Shown piece by piece: positions 13,713-20,379 of a stretch of DNA of 22,462 nt (positions within the stretch are counted from its first letter, which is position 1; the number at the start of each line of letters is the position of its first letter). A program made the position numbers and the translations under genes. The notes beneath the pieces were generated by a model. That model was given only the letters and a program-made list of their open reading frames with translations, was not told where the DNA came from and did no database searches. The stretch covers positions 1 to 22,462 of the forward strand of contig DASQNU010000125.1 in NCBI GenBank assembly GCA_035644815.1. Reading direction: 5' to 3'. Origin of the DNA: Brevibacillus_F sp035644815. GTDB taxonomy: Bacteria; Bacillota; Bacilli; Brevibacillales; Brevibacillaceae.

Positions 13713-14780
13713 TTAGCCTAAATGCTTCTTATACATCCACAGGACACCGCTCTTCATGATGCGAGGCATTTGCCCCACCAAGGACATTTTCCCCATGGCG
13801 AAAAATCCTTCTTTTTTGCCAAGCGATCCCAGCATGCCTTTCAGCTTGATCGGCGGCAGCTTGGCCGGATACTCTTCACCGCGAGTATCGCATTTCAGCA
13901 GCATGGCAATTTGCTCACCTTGCACCTCAGCGAGCTGTGCGCTCGGCGCAAATGGCAAACTGACACAGTCACCGACGATATACACGTTGGTATGGGTTGG
14001 GATCTGATAATATTCATTCACTATTACGCGACCCATGCCGTCATGCTCTACCGGCAGCTCACGTACGATCCGATTCGCTTGAATCCCTGCTGTCCAGACA
14101 ATGACATCGCTTGCGACAGGAGCATCATGATTGTACAGTACGCCTTCTTCCACGCGTGTGACACAAGCATGAGATACAAGCTCTACATCGTGTTGGATAA
14201 ACCATTGGGAAGCATATTCTTGAAGCTTTTTAGGAAATGGACTAAGGATGCTTGGTCCGCGGTCAATCAGACGAATGTTCAAGTCTGGGCGGCTTTCTCG
14301 CAGCTCAGAGGCCAGTTCGACACCGCTTAAGCCACCGCCGACAACCGATACTTGTCCGTAGGCAGGCAGGTTATTCAACGCGGCATAGGCGAGGCGTGTT
14401 GCCTGCATGGTTTGAATCGAGTGCGTATACAGGTCCGCGCCTGGAATGCCATGATAGCGATCCTCGCAACCGAGACCCACCACCATCCAAGTGTAGGGGA
14501 GACTCTCGCCATTCGCAAAATGGACGGTCTGTTCATCAAGATCAATACGTTCTACTTCTCCATATTTCACATTCAGTCGAGGGTGATTCGGATACGGCAC
14601 GCGTACCATGCTCTCTGGTTCCGTTCCTGCGGCGAGCGCGTAGTATTCCGTTTTCAAACCATGAAATGGCATCCGATCCACAAGAGTGATCATTACATTG
14701 TCTGGCAAATCCGCAGCAAGCAGCTTCTCTGCAATCCGCAATCCACCATAACCGCCGCCAAGGATGACAATTTGGTTCAT
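13713..14780 (-). CDS. yutJ: YutJ, type II NADH dehydrogenase-like flavoprotein
   Basis: A 355-residue pyridine nucleotide-disulfide oxidoreductase fold. The FAD-binding GGGYGGLRIAEKL (8-20) is at the N-terminus, the NADH-binding GGGLSGVELASEL block lies near residue 148, and the second FAD motif YIVGDCVSLPFAP is near 270. NDH-2 enzymes pass electrons from NADH to menaquinone at the inner face of the membrane without pumping protons; YutJ-type paralogues are shorter than the main Ndh, so function as a respiratory enzyme is likely but not proven. A C-terminal amphipathic or hydrophobic segment (VGQMPRIMKSGVLWMYKKHLG) may bind the membrane. The ATG at 14780 has AAAGGAA about 13 bases upstream. 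Head-to-head with yuzB. Confidence 0.9.
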   Translation of the reverse strand: MNQIVILGGGYGGLRIAEKLLAADLPDNVMITLVDRMPFHGLKTEYYALAAGTEPESMVRVPYPNHPRLNVKYGEVERIDLDEQTVHFANGESLPYTWMVVGLGCEDRYHGIPGADLYTHSIQTMQATRLAYAALNNLPAYGQVSVVGGGLSGVELASELRESRPDLNIRLIDRGPSILSPFPKKLQEYASQWFIQHDVELVSHACVTRVEEGVLYNHDAPVASDVIVWTAGIQANRIVRELPVEHDGMGRVIVNEYYQIPTHTNVYIVGDCVSLPFAPSAQLAEVQGEQIAMLLKCDTRGEEYPAKLPPIKLKGMLGSLGKKEGFFAMGKMSLVGQMPRIMKSGVLWMYKKHLG

Positions 14781-14942
14781 AGCAGGTCGATTCCTTTCTG
14801 TCGTTCGAATATTTCACACAAATAAATATACCCATTCTATTTTTAGTCCGACTGCGGCAAAAATGCAAGCAGAATCTTTTTCCCGTTTCATTCCTGCTGG
14901 ATTTTTGCAGAGAACGAGGTACAATATGAGAAGGTGATAAAA

Positions 14943-15206
14943 ATGAAAGCATTAGTTGAATTTTGCTCAAGTAATGTATCGTCCTATACGAAGCCTGTCC
15001 TCGATGCTTTGGAAAACGATCCGGAAATCGACGTCGACGTCATGGAATATGGCTGTTTGGGACATTGTGGAGAATGTTACATGCAGCCCTTTGCTTTGGT
15101 GAATGGCGACTATGTTGGGGCTGAAGATCACGAAGAATTACTGGTGAAAATAAAACAGAAGCTCCGTGAAGATGAAGAAGAATGGGAGAAGGACTTTCCT
15201 TTCTAA
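14943..15206 (+). CDS. yuzB: YuzB family (UPF0349) cysteine-rich protein
   Basis: An 87-residue protein of the YuzB/UPF0349 family. It has C8 in VEFCSSN and a C38-x3-C42-x2-C45 set in EYGCLGHCGECYMQPFALVNGD, the family signature. Four cysteines could bind a metal or Fe-S cluster, which is inference; the family has no established function. It resembles thioredoxin-like ferredoxins in pattern. It starts at ATG 14943 with AAGGTGAT upstream; a GTG at 14934 is less likely because it would lie in that site. The acidic C-terminal tail and stop are encoded within the terminator stem-loop. It is divergent from yutJ, as in B. subtilis. Confidence 0.9.
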   Translation: MKALVEFCSSNVSSYTKPVLDALENDPEIDVDVMEYGCLGHCGECYMQPFALVNGDYVGAEDHEELLVKIKQKLREDEEEWEKDFPF

Positions 15207-15226
15207 GAGAAAGTCCTTCTTTTTTG
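15188..15226 (+). terminator. Rho-independent terminator overlapping the end of yuzB
   Basis: Perfect 11-pair stem GAAGGACTTTC (15188-15198) with GAAAGTCCTTC (15209-15219), 10-base loop containing the yuzB stop codon, then TTTTTT. Confidence 0.93.
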
Positions 15227-15264
15227 TACAATAATACGACTCACAGCAAAACATAAAGAAGCAT

Positions 15265-16413
15265 TTAGCGTGCAGGCTGCGGCTTCGTCTCTGCAAAAAT
15301 TCGTTTGAGTAAAGGTGGAGTCACTATTGTAGTGACGAGGACAACAACCACCGAGACGGTAAACATCCAGGGCTCAAGGAGATTGCTTTGCAGCCCGATG
15401 GAGGCCATGATCAGGGCAACCTCCCCGCGTGAAACCATGCCCGTTCCAATCCCGAGAGCAGACCGCGTCGAAAAGCCAGCAAGCTTCGCACCGATCCCCG
15501 AGCCAATCAGCTTCGTCGCAATTGCCAAGAGGGACAGTAGCAATGCGACTCCCCAATATTGTCCAATTCCGCTTAAATCGGCTGTTACTCCAATACTTGT
15601 AAAGAAAACCGGCACAAAGAAAGAATAGCTGATGGTTTCGACTTTTTCAAAGACCTCGTGCTTTTCTTTGGTCAGACTGATGGCAACGCCGGCCATATAA
15701 GCGCCAATAATGGTTGCGACACCAGCCAATTCAGATACGTAGGCAAAGAGAAAGCAGAGAATCAATCCAGCAGTTACCGTCGTTTCACTAGTACGCAAAT
15801 TACTCAAATACTTCATAAGCCAAGGAACCAGTTTCCAGGAAGCAAGGATCGCTCCTGCGAAAAACAGTACTTTTTTCAATAATACCGCACTAAAAGTCGC
15901 ATCTGAACTGCCTGCCAAACTCATCACAAATGCAAGCAGCAGGACAACCACCACATCATCAATAATAGCTGCGCCCAAGATGGTAGTACCTTCCGGCGAT
16001 TTCAACTTGTTCATTTCGCGCAGGCTCTGTACGGAAATGCTGACGCTAGTCGCTGAGAGCAGGAGACCAAGGAAGATGGCCGGATAGAGGGAGAGTCCGA
16101 GCCACTGACCCATGAAGTAACCACCGATAAAAGGGAGCACGATTCCACCCAACCCGACATAGACAGAAGCTTTCGCATTGGAGCGCAACTCATCCAGGTC
16201 TGTTTCCAGTCCTGCCAGGAACATCAGGAGTATGACCCCGATTTCACTGATTTCTTGTAAGACCTCTTGATCCGTAATCAATCCTAAGACTGACGGACCA
16301 AGCACAATGCCAATCAGCAGCTTCCCAAGGACTGCAGGCTGCCCCAGTCTGATGCTGATATCTCCTGCCACTTTGCTGGCCAGCAGAATAATAGCGATTT
16401 CAAAGATAAGCAT
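15265..16413 (-). CDS. CPA2-family cation/proton antiporter
   Basis: A 382-residue membrane protein with about 12 hydrophobic segments, of the monovalent cation:proton antiporter-2 family (NapA, GerN and KefB relatives). The ion-binding motif is D152-D153 in GAAIIDDVVVV, the double aspartate seen in Na+/H+ type members. There is no C-terminal RCK/TrkA-N domain, so no built-in nucleotide gate, unlike KefB. Length matches short NapA/GerN members. The start has AGGAGG about 9 bases upstream. It is a single-gene unit driven by a sigma-W-type promoter (16482-16509), which points to induction by envelope stress or alkali. Ion choice (Na+ or K+) is not decided by sequence. Confidence 0.93.
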   Translation of the reverse strand: MLIFEIAIILLASKVAGDISIRLGQPAVLGKLLIGIVLGPSVLGLITDQEVLQEISEIGVILLMFLAGLETDLDELRSNAKASVYVGLGGIVLPFIGGYFMGQWLGLSLYPAIFLGLLLSATSVSISVQSLREMNKLKSPEGTTILGAAIIDDVVVVLLLAFVMSLAGSSDATFSAVLLKKVLFFAGAILASWKLVPWLMKYLSNLRTSETTVTAGLILCFLFAYVSELAGVATIIGAYMAGVAISLTKEKHEVFEKVETISYSFFVPVFFTSIGVTADLSGIGQYWGVALLLSLLAIATKLIGSGIGAKLAGFSTRSALGIGTGMVSRGEVALIMASIGLQSNLLEPWMFTVSVVVVLVTTIVTPPLLKRIFAETKPQPAR

Positions 16414-16481
16414 GCTCTTTGCCTCCTCTCCTTATTTTGAGCAAAAAAAAAGAACCTCACTCGACATTTGTTTCCCTAAGG

Positions 16482-16509
16482 TATACGAAGGACAGGGAAT
16501 AAAGTTTCA
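16482..16509 (-). promoter_or_regulatory. Sigma-W-type ECF promoter of the antiporter
   Basis: On the minus strand TGAAAC (complement of 16504-16509) is followed by exactly 16 bases and CGTATA (complement of 16482-16487). This equals the B. subtilis sigma-W consensus TGAAAC-N16-CGTA. Transcription would start about 60 bases before the antiporter ATG. Confidence 0.8.
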
Positions 16510-16521
16510 TTAGGTGAAACA

Positions 16522-16552
16522 ACAAAAAAGCCTTCCCAGTATAGGAAGGCTT
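16522..16552 (-). terminator. Rho-independent terminator after mqnE
   Basis: AAGCCTTCC (16528-16536) pairs perfectly with GGAAGGCTT (16544-16552), loop of 7. In the minus direction six T residues follow (complement of 16522-16527). Confidence 0.9.
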
Positions 16553-16581
16553 CGAAGTCATGATTGGAGAAAAAAAACTTA

Positions 16582-17685
16582 CTAGTATTCTTTGATTACA
16601 TTATAGAACGTGTCACGCTCAAGCGCTTTTTTGCCAGCACCTTGAATGAGCCATACCAGCTCTTCGACAGTCAATGATTGCTGCGAGAGGGCCCCTACTG
16701 CGTGGCTGATTCGCTCTTCGATCAGCGTTCCATGTACATCGGAAGCACCCATGGTGAGAGATACCTGCGTCAATTGGGTACCGATGTTAATGAAGTAGGC
16801 TTTGATATGTTGGACGTTATCCATCATCAGGCGGCTGATCGCGATCGTTTTCAAATCGTCGATGGCCGACGTGCGGCGTTTGATGCCTGCCGATACACTC
16901 TTTGGCTGCATAGCCAGCGGGATGAACACTTGGAAACCGTTCGTCTCGTCTTGCAGACGGCGAACGCGATCCATATGGATGAGGCGTTCTTCCATACTTT
17001 CAATCGATCCGTACAGCATAGTAGAGTGGGTACGCAGGCCTAGCTGATGCGCTACGCGGTGAGCTTCCAGCCAGTCATCCGTGCTCGCTTTTTCCGGACT
17101 CATTTTTTCGCGGTAACGCTCGGTCAGGATTTCCGCCCCGCCGCCAGTCAAGCTTTCTACACCGGCTTTCATCAGTTCCTCAATGACTTCGCGGAAAGAA
17201 AGACCGGAAATGCGAGCGAAGAATTCAATTTCAGCACCGGTATAAGCTTTGATGGTGACATTTGGATAGGCTTGCTTCAAAATACGTACGTTTTCGACAT
17301 AATACTCAAAGCTTTCATGCTGGTTATGTCCGCCGACAATATGGAATTCACGGATGCCGTCATGATAACGACTGCTCACATAATGCAGCAATTCATCTTT
17401 GTTCATCGTATAAGCCCCGTCTTCGCCGAGGTCTCTACGGAAACCGCAGAATCTACAGTTAGCTTCACACACGTTGGTTGGATTAATGTAGAGATTTTGA
17501 ATAAAATAAACATTGTCGCCATTTTTGCGTTGATTCACGAGATTGGCCAGCTGACCGATCGTCATCAAATCATGAGAGGCATACAAGGTAAGGCCATCCT
17601 GAATGGTCAAACGCTCACCATGAATTACTTTTTCAGCAACTTGCTGCAAGGATTTGTCTTGCGAAGGTAAAGTTAAAATTGACAC
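16582..17685 (-). CDS. mqnE: Aminofutalosine synthase MqnE, radical SAM enzyme
   Basis: A 367-residue radical SAM enzyme of the futalosine route to menaquinone. The cluster motif is C73-x3-C77-x2-C80 in NVCEANCRFCGF. The blocks REFHIVGGHN, FFARISGLSFREVIEEL, GVESLTGGGAEIL, RTHSTMLYGSIES and QDETNGFQVFIPL match MqnE; the related MqnC reads differently there. MqnE joins enolpyruvyl-oxybenzoate and SAM to give aminofutalosine. I chose the GTG at 17685 because AAAGGACGG lies 7 bases upstream; an in-frame ATG at 17706 has no ribosome binding site and would include that site in the coding region. The gene stands alone here, without mqnA, mqnB, mqnC or mqnD. A promoter lies at 17823-17851. Confidence 0.9.
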   Translation of the reverse strand: MSILTLPSQDKSLQQVAEKVIHGERLTIQDGLTLYASHDLMTIGQLANLVNQRKNGDNVYFIQNLYINPTNVCEANCRFCGFRRDLGEDGAYTMNKDELLHYVSSRYHDGIREFHIVGGHNQHESFEYYVENVRILKQAYPNVTIKAYTGAEIEFFARISGLSFREVIEELMKAGVESLTGGGAEILTERYREKMSPEKASTDDWLEAHRVAHQLGLRTHSTMLYGSIESMEERLIHMDRVRRLQDETNGFQVFIPLAMQPKSVSAGIKRRTSAIDDLKTIAISRLMMDNVQHIKAYFINIGTQLTQVSLTMGASDVHGTLIEERISHAVGALSQQSLTVEELVWLIQGAGKKALERDTFYNVIKEY

Positions 17686-17822
17686 AATACTACCGTCCTT
17701 TCTCATCGAAAATCATTCTGGGCTTGGCAAGGCAGTAACAGGGATCATGCTGTCGAATGAGTTTTCCGCTGCCGACAATCTTTCCTGAATAAAAGCCCAC
17801 CACGGTCAAGCGAAGCATATTC
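17686..17822 (-). other. mqnE 5' leader: structured RNA or short upstream ORF
   Basis: The leader of about 130 bases can fold with TGGGCTT (17719-17725) pairing perfectly to AAGCCCA (17793-17799), enclosing GGCAG (17731-17735) with CTGCC (17769-17773). It also contains an open frame of 42 codons on the minus strand (17818 to 17690, beginning MLRLTVVGFYSGKIVGSG) ending 4 bases before the mqnE GTG; it has no visible ribosome binding site and its ATG is at the predicted transcription start. I recognise neither a riboswitch class nor a protein family. The rest of the gap up to 18005 holds promoters and a palindrome. Confidence 0.35.
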
Positions 17823-17851
17823 ATTATAAAACTGTTTCGCTCCCGTAACAA
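17823..17851 (-). promoter_or_regulatory. Sigma-A promoter of mqnE
   Basis: Minus strand TTGTTA (complement of 17846-17851), 17 bases, TATAAT (complement of 17823-17828). The -10 is perfect. Confidence 0.7.
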
Positions 17852-17896
17852 TATAAGAAGTTTTACAGGGCTTTCGTCATATCCTTACAAAAAAAT

Positions 17897-17912
17897 ACAT
17901 ATTTTGATATGT
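17897..17912. repeat. AT-rich palindrome ACATAT-TTTG-ATATGT
   Basis: A perfect 6-4-6 inverted repeat about 22 bases upstream of the spo0E-like -35 box and on the upstream side of the mqnE promoter. It could be an operator for either gene; no known regulator is recognised. Confidence 0.35.
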
Positions 17913-17934
17913 CATTCGTTCTAGGAAAATATGT

Positions 17935-17963
17935 TTGCTAATTACATTTTGTTCCTGTACAAT
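17935..17963 (+). promoter_or_regulatory. Sigma-A promoter of the Spo0E-like gene
   Basis: TTGCTA (17935-17940), 17 bases, TACAAT (17958-17963), 42 bases before the GTG start. Confidence 0.65.
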
Positions 17964-18005
17964 GATAGGCAATAAGGCTTGACTCATCTAATGGAGGAGA
18001 TAGAA

Positions 18006-18227
18006 GTGCGGGACGATTTGTTGGAAAAAATTGAACTCCTTCGACTGCAGATGGTGAAAACTGGATTGGAATACGGCTTGGATCATCCGGACGTGTTGGA
18101 ATACAGCAAAATGATCGATGAGCTCCATAATGAATTGATGGAGTTGGATTTAACTTTGGCCAAGACGGGGCGAAAAAAGAAACCTTATCGATTCTATATA
18201 TTGGAGAACACAGCGAATTTTGCTTAA
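18006..18227 (+). CDS. Spo0E-like aspartyl-phosphate phosphatase
   Basis: A 73-residue, two-helix protein of the Spo0E family, which dephosphorylates Spo0A-P and delays sporulation. The family pattern is clear: IELLRLQMVKTGLEYGLDHPDVLEYSxxxD. The signature usually written SQELD appears as S34-K-M-I-D38, keeping the serine and aspartate but not glutamine. Such small members include YisI and YnzD. The GTG at 18006 follows GGAGGAGA by 5 bases and is preferred over a TTG at 17979 or an in-frame ATG at 17991, which overlap the ribosome binding site. The basic tail (GRKKKPYRF) is longer than in the shortest members. It is a single-gene unit with promoter and terminator. Confidence 0.88.
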   Translation: MRDDLLEKIELLRLQMVKTGLEYGLDHPDVLEYSKMIDELHNELMELDLTLAKTGRKKKPYRFYILENTANFA

Positions 18228-18252
18228 AAAGCAGGGTTCGCTTTATTTTTTT
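18212..18252 (+). terminator. Rho-independent terminator after the Spo0E-like gene
   Basis: Outer stem AGCGAA (18212-18217) with TTCGCT (18237-18242), inner TGCTT/AAGCA, then TTATTTTTTT. The stop codon is in the inner loop region. Confidence 0.8.
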
Positions 18253-18290
18253 GTACAACATGTGGAAGTGTCGGGCAATTACCGGAAACC

Positions 18291-18320
18291 TTGTTGCGGG
18301 ATTGATTTCTTTAGTATACT
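18291..18320 (+). promoter_or_regulatory. Sigma-A promoter of yutM
   Basis: TTGTTG (18291-18296), 18 bases, TATACT (18315-18320), 57 bases before the yutM start. Confidence 0.5.
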
Positions 18321-18377
18321 GATAAGGAAGAGGTGGAAAGCAGCCTCGATTTTAGGAAGAGCAAGGGAGGGATACGG

Positions 18378-18737
18378 ATGATCACACTTACCGAGAACGC
18401 AAGCCGCAAAGTAAAAGAAATGCTGCAGGCAGAAAACAATCCGAACATGTTTCTGCGCGTAGGCGTTCGTCCAGGTGGTTGCAGCGGTTTCACTTACGGC
18501 ATGGGATGGGATCAGGAAATCAAAGAAGGCGATCAAACCTTCTTTCAAAACGACATCCGGATCGTAGTCGATAAAGATAGTTACCCATACATCAACGGAA
18601 CTGAAATTGATTATAAAGAGTCCATGATGGGCGGCGGGTTCTCCATCCATAATCCGAATGCAGTGGCAAGCTGCGGATGTGGATCGTCTTTCCGTACGGC
18701 GACAGCTGAAGGAAAAGCGGAGAAATGTGACGACTAA
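18378..18737 (+). CDS. yutM: YutM, A-type Fe-S cluster carrier (ErpA/IscA family)
   Basis: A 119-residue HesB/IscA-type protein that carries Fe-S clusters to apoproteins in the cytoplasm. The three conserved ligands are C35 in GGCSGFTY and C99 and C101 in SCGCGSSF; an extra C117 is near the C-terminus. The DYKESMMGGGFSIHNPNA block is typical of the B. subtilis YutM/ErpA branch. The ATG at 18378 follows GGGAGGGA at good spacing; an in-frame ATG at 18333 lies before that site. Single-gene unit with its own promoter and terminator. Confidence 0.95.
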   Translation: MITLTENASRKVKEMLQAENNPNMFLRVGVRPGGCSGFTYGMGWDQEIKEGDQTFFQNDIRIVVDKDSYPYINGTEIDYKESMMGGGFSIHNPNAVASCGCGSSFRTATAEGKAEKCDD

Positions 18738-18750
18738 TTTGGATGAAACG

Positions 18751-18787
18751 AAAGCTCCACGAAAAAGTGGGGCTTTTCTTTTTTTGT
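18751..18787 (+). terminator. Rho-independent terminator after yutM
   Basis: AAAGCTCCAC (18751-18760) pairs with GTGGGGCTTT (18767-18776, one T-G pair), 6-base loop, followed by TCTTTTTTT. Confidence 0.9.
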
Positions 18788-18803
18788 CCCATCACGTAAA
18801 ATG

Positions 18804-18817
18804 AGAACAAACGTTCG
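18804..18817 (+). promoter_or_regulatory. LexA (SOS) box
   Basis: AGAACAAACGTTCG contains GAAC-N4-GTTC, the core of the Bacillus LexA/DinR site CGAACATATGTTCG. It lies just downstream of a TAAAAT (18797-18802) that could be the -10, so LexA would cover the transcription start. Confidence 0.75.
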
Positions 18818-18841
18818 ATTTTCGCGAGGTGATCGATGCAT

Positions 18842-18931
18842 ATGATGCTCATAAACGTGGGGGGGCCAATATTCTCCATCCAACTATTGAATGCTCATGG
18901 TCTCGTAGAGGAGACAAGCAACCATGGATAA
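18842..18931 (+). CDS. Candidate SOS-controlled 29-residue peptide
   Basis: A short frame starting MMLINVGGPIFSIQ lies directly after the LexA box and ends inside the start of the YolD-like gene (overlap 18924-18931). GAGGTGAT (18826-18833) is 8 bases before the ATG at 18842 and 2 bases before an in-frame ATG at 18836, so 18842 is the better start. The overlap suggests translational coupling. No family is recognised, and it could be a non-functional leader frame. Confidence 0.35.
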   Translation: MMLINVGGPIFSIQLLNAHGLVEETSNHG

Positions 18932-19274
18932 AATGGATGACCTTTTCGGTACGAGATTTTTACTGTCGGAGCACGCCGAGCTGCTTATCGATCCTGAGTA
19001 CGAGAAGACACTCATACCCAAGCCGATCGTGGACGACCAGGATTTCGGCGAGATGAATTTTCGGATATACGATTCTACTCAGTATGATTATCCGATTACC
19101 ATTTACTATTGGGTACCGGTGCATGGAGAGAAAGGGAGGATTGAGTCTGCGTTCGGCGTGGTCAAAAGCATCGAACCAAGCTCAAAACGGATCAAGCTCG
19201 TCAACGATTGGGGTATGAAATGGGTCGATATCAGCAACGTGGTAAAAGTGCGGAAAGGGTACCGTCTCCCGTAA
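18924..19274 (+). CDS. YolD-like protein under LexA control
   Basis: A 116-residue protein resembling the YolD-like family (PF08863). The core ITIYYWVPVHGEKGRIESAFGVVKSIEPSSKRIKLVNDWGMKWVDISNVVKV (residues about 57-107) shows the two-part beta pattern with a G-x-I-x-x-I-D-like turn and a closing W-V-D-I. YolD proteins are usually encoded next to the Y-family DNA polymerases UvrX/DinB and are SOS-induced. Here a LexA box lies 107 bases upstream but no polymerase gene follows; the next gene is on the other strand. The start has GAGGAG about 10 bases upstream; a second in-frame ATG is at 18933. The role in DNA-damage response is inferred from the LexA box and family. Confidence 0.8.
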   Translation: MDKMDDLFGTRFLLSEHAELLIDPEYEKTLIPKPIVDDQDFGEMNFRIYDSTQYDYPITIYYWVPVHGEKGRIESAFGVVKSIEPSSKRIKLVNDWGMKWVDISNVVKVRKGYRLP

Positions 19275-19342
19275 TGTAAAGTTTGTTTCCAACGATTGAG
19301 AACACGATTCGTATGGCAGCACTCTGCAAATTAAAAAAATGA

Positions 19343-19371
19343 AAAAACGCTCTTGCGTGAAGAGCGTTTTT
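19343..19371. terminator. Bidirectional terminator between the YolD-like gene and the stalk-domain protein
   Basis: AAAAACGCTCTT (19343-19354) pairs with AAGAGCGTTTTT (19360-19371), a 12-pair stem with a 5-base loop; A and T runs serve both directions. Confidence 0.9.
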
Positions 19372-19389
19372 AGGAGAGCGCATTAGTAA

Positions 19390-19908
19390 TTAAAATAATT
19401 GCTTCACTTCACCGGTATTCGGGTTAACCGTATACCATCCGTGGGTTTTAATAAAGCTGTCACCCGTCTGGAAGTTGCTAACGATTTTTTCGTATACGTG
19501 GATCACATAGTTGCCTCTTTCATCATCGTGATCGTATTCCACCGAATAGTGGGGGAGGAAGTTATGCCCGTAGGTTCTTTTCACCTGATTGACAGCTTCC
19601 AATTTGGAGTACATCTTGACTGAAGGGAATTTGCCAATGTACAGAGAAGCGCTGTTCGGATCGTAGATGACATTGTTGCCGAGATTTTCCACCAGAAAGC
19701 GAAGCGGGACATAAGTGGTGTTCTTATAAATGAAGCCCTGCTGCCCATTCGGTGGTGATTTGGGGATGCCGTTAAAATAATAAGTGAGCGGCGGATTGTT
19801 GGTTTCCACCTCGATCATGGTTGTCGTGGAAGCATAAGCGATACCGGAAAAACATAATGAACCAATAATAAGTCCACCTAAAAAGGATTTGCCGTCCCAT
19901 TTTTTCAT
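19390..19908 (-). CDS. Secreted protein with copper amine oxidase-like stalk domain
   Basis: A 172-residue exported protein. A signal peptide covers residues about 1-27 (LGGLIIGSLCFSGIAYA). Residues about 30-90 match the copper amine oxidase N-terminal (stalk) domain common in Paenibacillaceae cell-surface proteins: GFIYKNTTYVPLRFLVENLGNNVIYD then SASLYIG. This domain does not imply oxidase activity. The C-terminal half (SKLEAVNQVKRTYG, then GNYVIHVYEKIV, GWYTVNPNTGEVKQLF) resembles a PepSY-like fold, often seen in protease propeptides and inhibitors. The ATG at 19908 has GAGGT just upstream; in-frame codons up to 20037 are not supported. A promoter is at 19943-19972. Function unknown. Confidence 0.82.
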   Translation of the reverse strand: MKKWDGKSFLGGLIIGSLCFSGIAYASTTTMIEVETNNPPLTYYFNGIPKSPPNGQQGFIYKNTTYVPLRFLVENLGNNVIYDPNSASLYIGKFPSVKMYSKLEAVNQVKRTYGHNFLPHYSVEYDHDDERGNYVIHVYEKIVSNFQTGDSFIKTHGWYTVNPNTGEVKQLF

Positions 19909-19942
19909 AGTTAACCTCTCTATTTTATTCAGTATTACTTTT

Positions 19943-19972
19943 ATTATGACAAGAATCTTTGTTTTCTGGCAA
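19943..19972 (-). promoter_or_regulatory. Sigma-A promoter of the stalk-domain gene
   Basis: Minus strand TTGCCA (complement of 19967-19972), 18 bases, CATAAT (complement of 19943-19948), 35 bases before the start. In the gap from here to 20181 I see nothing else definite. Confidence 0.55.
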
Positions 19973-20181
19973 TAATCCCCAGGTAGTAGGCTTATCCGAC
20001 TAGATTCGGGAAAAAGTACCCAAGTGTCTGAGGACAAGGTCGTATTCTGCAGAATGATAGGTAGATCGTAGGGAGCAGTGTCGAATGCGATCGGACAGTT
20101 TCTTTGGTTTGTAAAAGATGGTAATCTAGGAGTAGAAGAATAGAGCGGATCAGAATAGTTGCAGGAAGGGAGTATAGCACA

Positions 20182-20343
20182 ATGTCCGGATTGGGATGGG
20201 TGGCAGTAGCGGTCTTCGCCATCTTGCTGATATCAAGCATGCAAGTGGTATTGAGGCAGCTCGACAGGCAAGCAAAAAAACAAGAGGAAATTATTGAGCT
20301 GATGAAGGAAATACGGGACGAGCTGAAAAAGAATAGATCGTAA
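20182..20343 (+). CDS. Small membrane protein, 53 residues, with coiled-coil tail
   Basis: I do not recognise a named family. The protein starts MSGLGWVAVAVFAILLISSMQ, a single membrane helix of about 20 residues, followed by a charged heptad-like helix (residues about 25-51, RQLDRQAKKQEEIIELMKEI then RDELKKNRS). This membrane-anchor plus coiled-coil layout is common in small Bacillota proteins. GGAAGGGAG is 10 to 12 bases upstream of the ATG. Its stop codon touches the terminator stem at 20344. Monocistronic; role unknown. Confidence 0.72.
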   Translation: MSGLGWVAVAVFAILLISSMQVVLRQLDRQAKKQEEIIELMKEIRDELKKNRS

Positions 20344-20377
20344 AAAAAGAAACGACGTCAACCCGTCGTTTCTTTTT
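20344..20377. terminator. Bidirectional terminator with a perfect 14-pair stem
   Basis: AAAAAGAAACGACG (20344-20357) pairs with CGTCGTTTCTTTTT (20364-20377), 6-base loop. A and T runs on both sides serve the 53-residue gene and the convergent 70-residue gene. Confidence 0.92.
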
Positions 20378-20379
20378 CA

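Noticed and set aside
16504..16520. Dyad GTTTCA-TTAGG-TGAAAC as a stand-alone operator
   Set aside because: One arm is fully explained as the sigma-W -35 box; the second arm may be chance. It is kept only as a side remark to the promoter.
17751..17757. TGTCGAA, a possible Spo0A box, with a second copy at 20079-20085
   Set aside because: A 7-base match is expected a few times by chance in 22 kb, and neither copy is well placed relative to a promoter.
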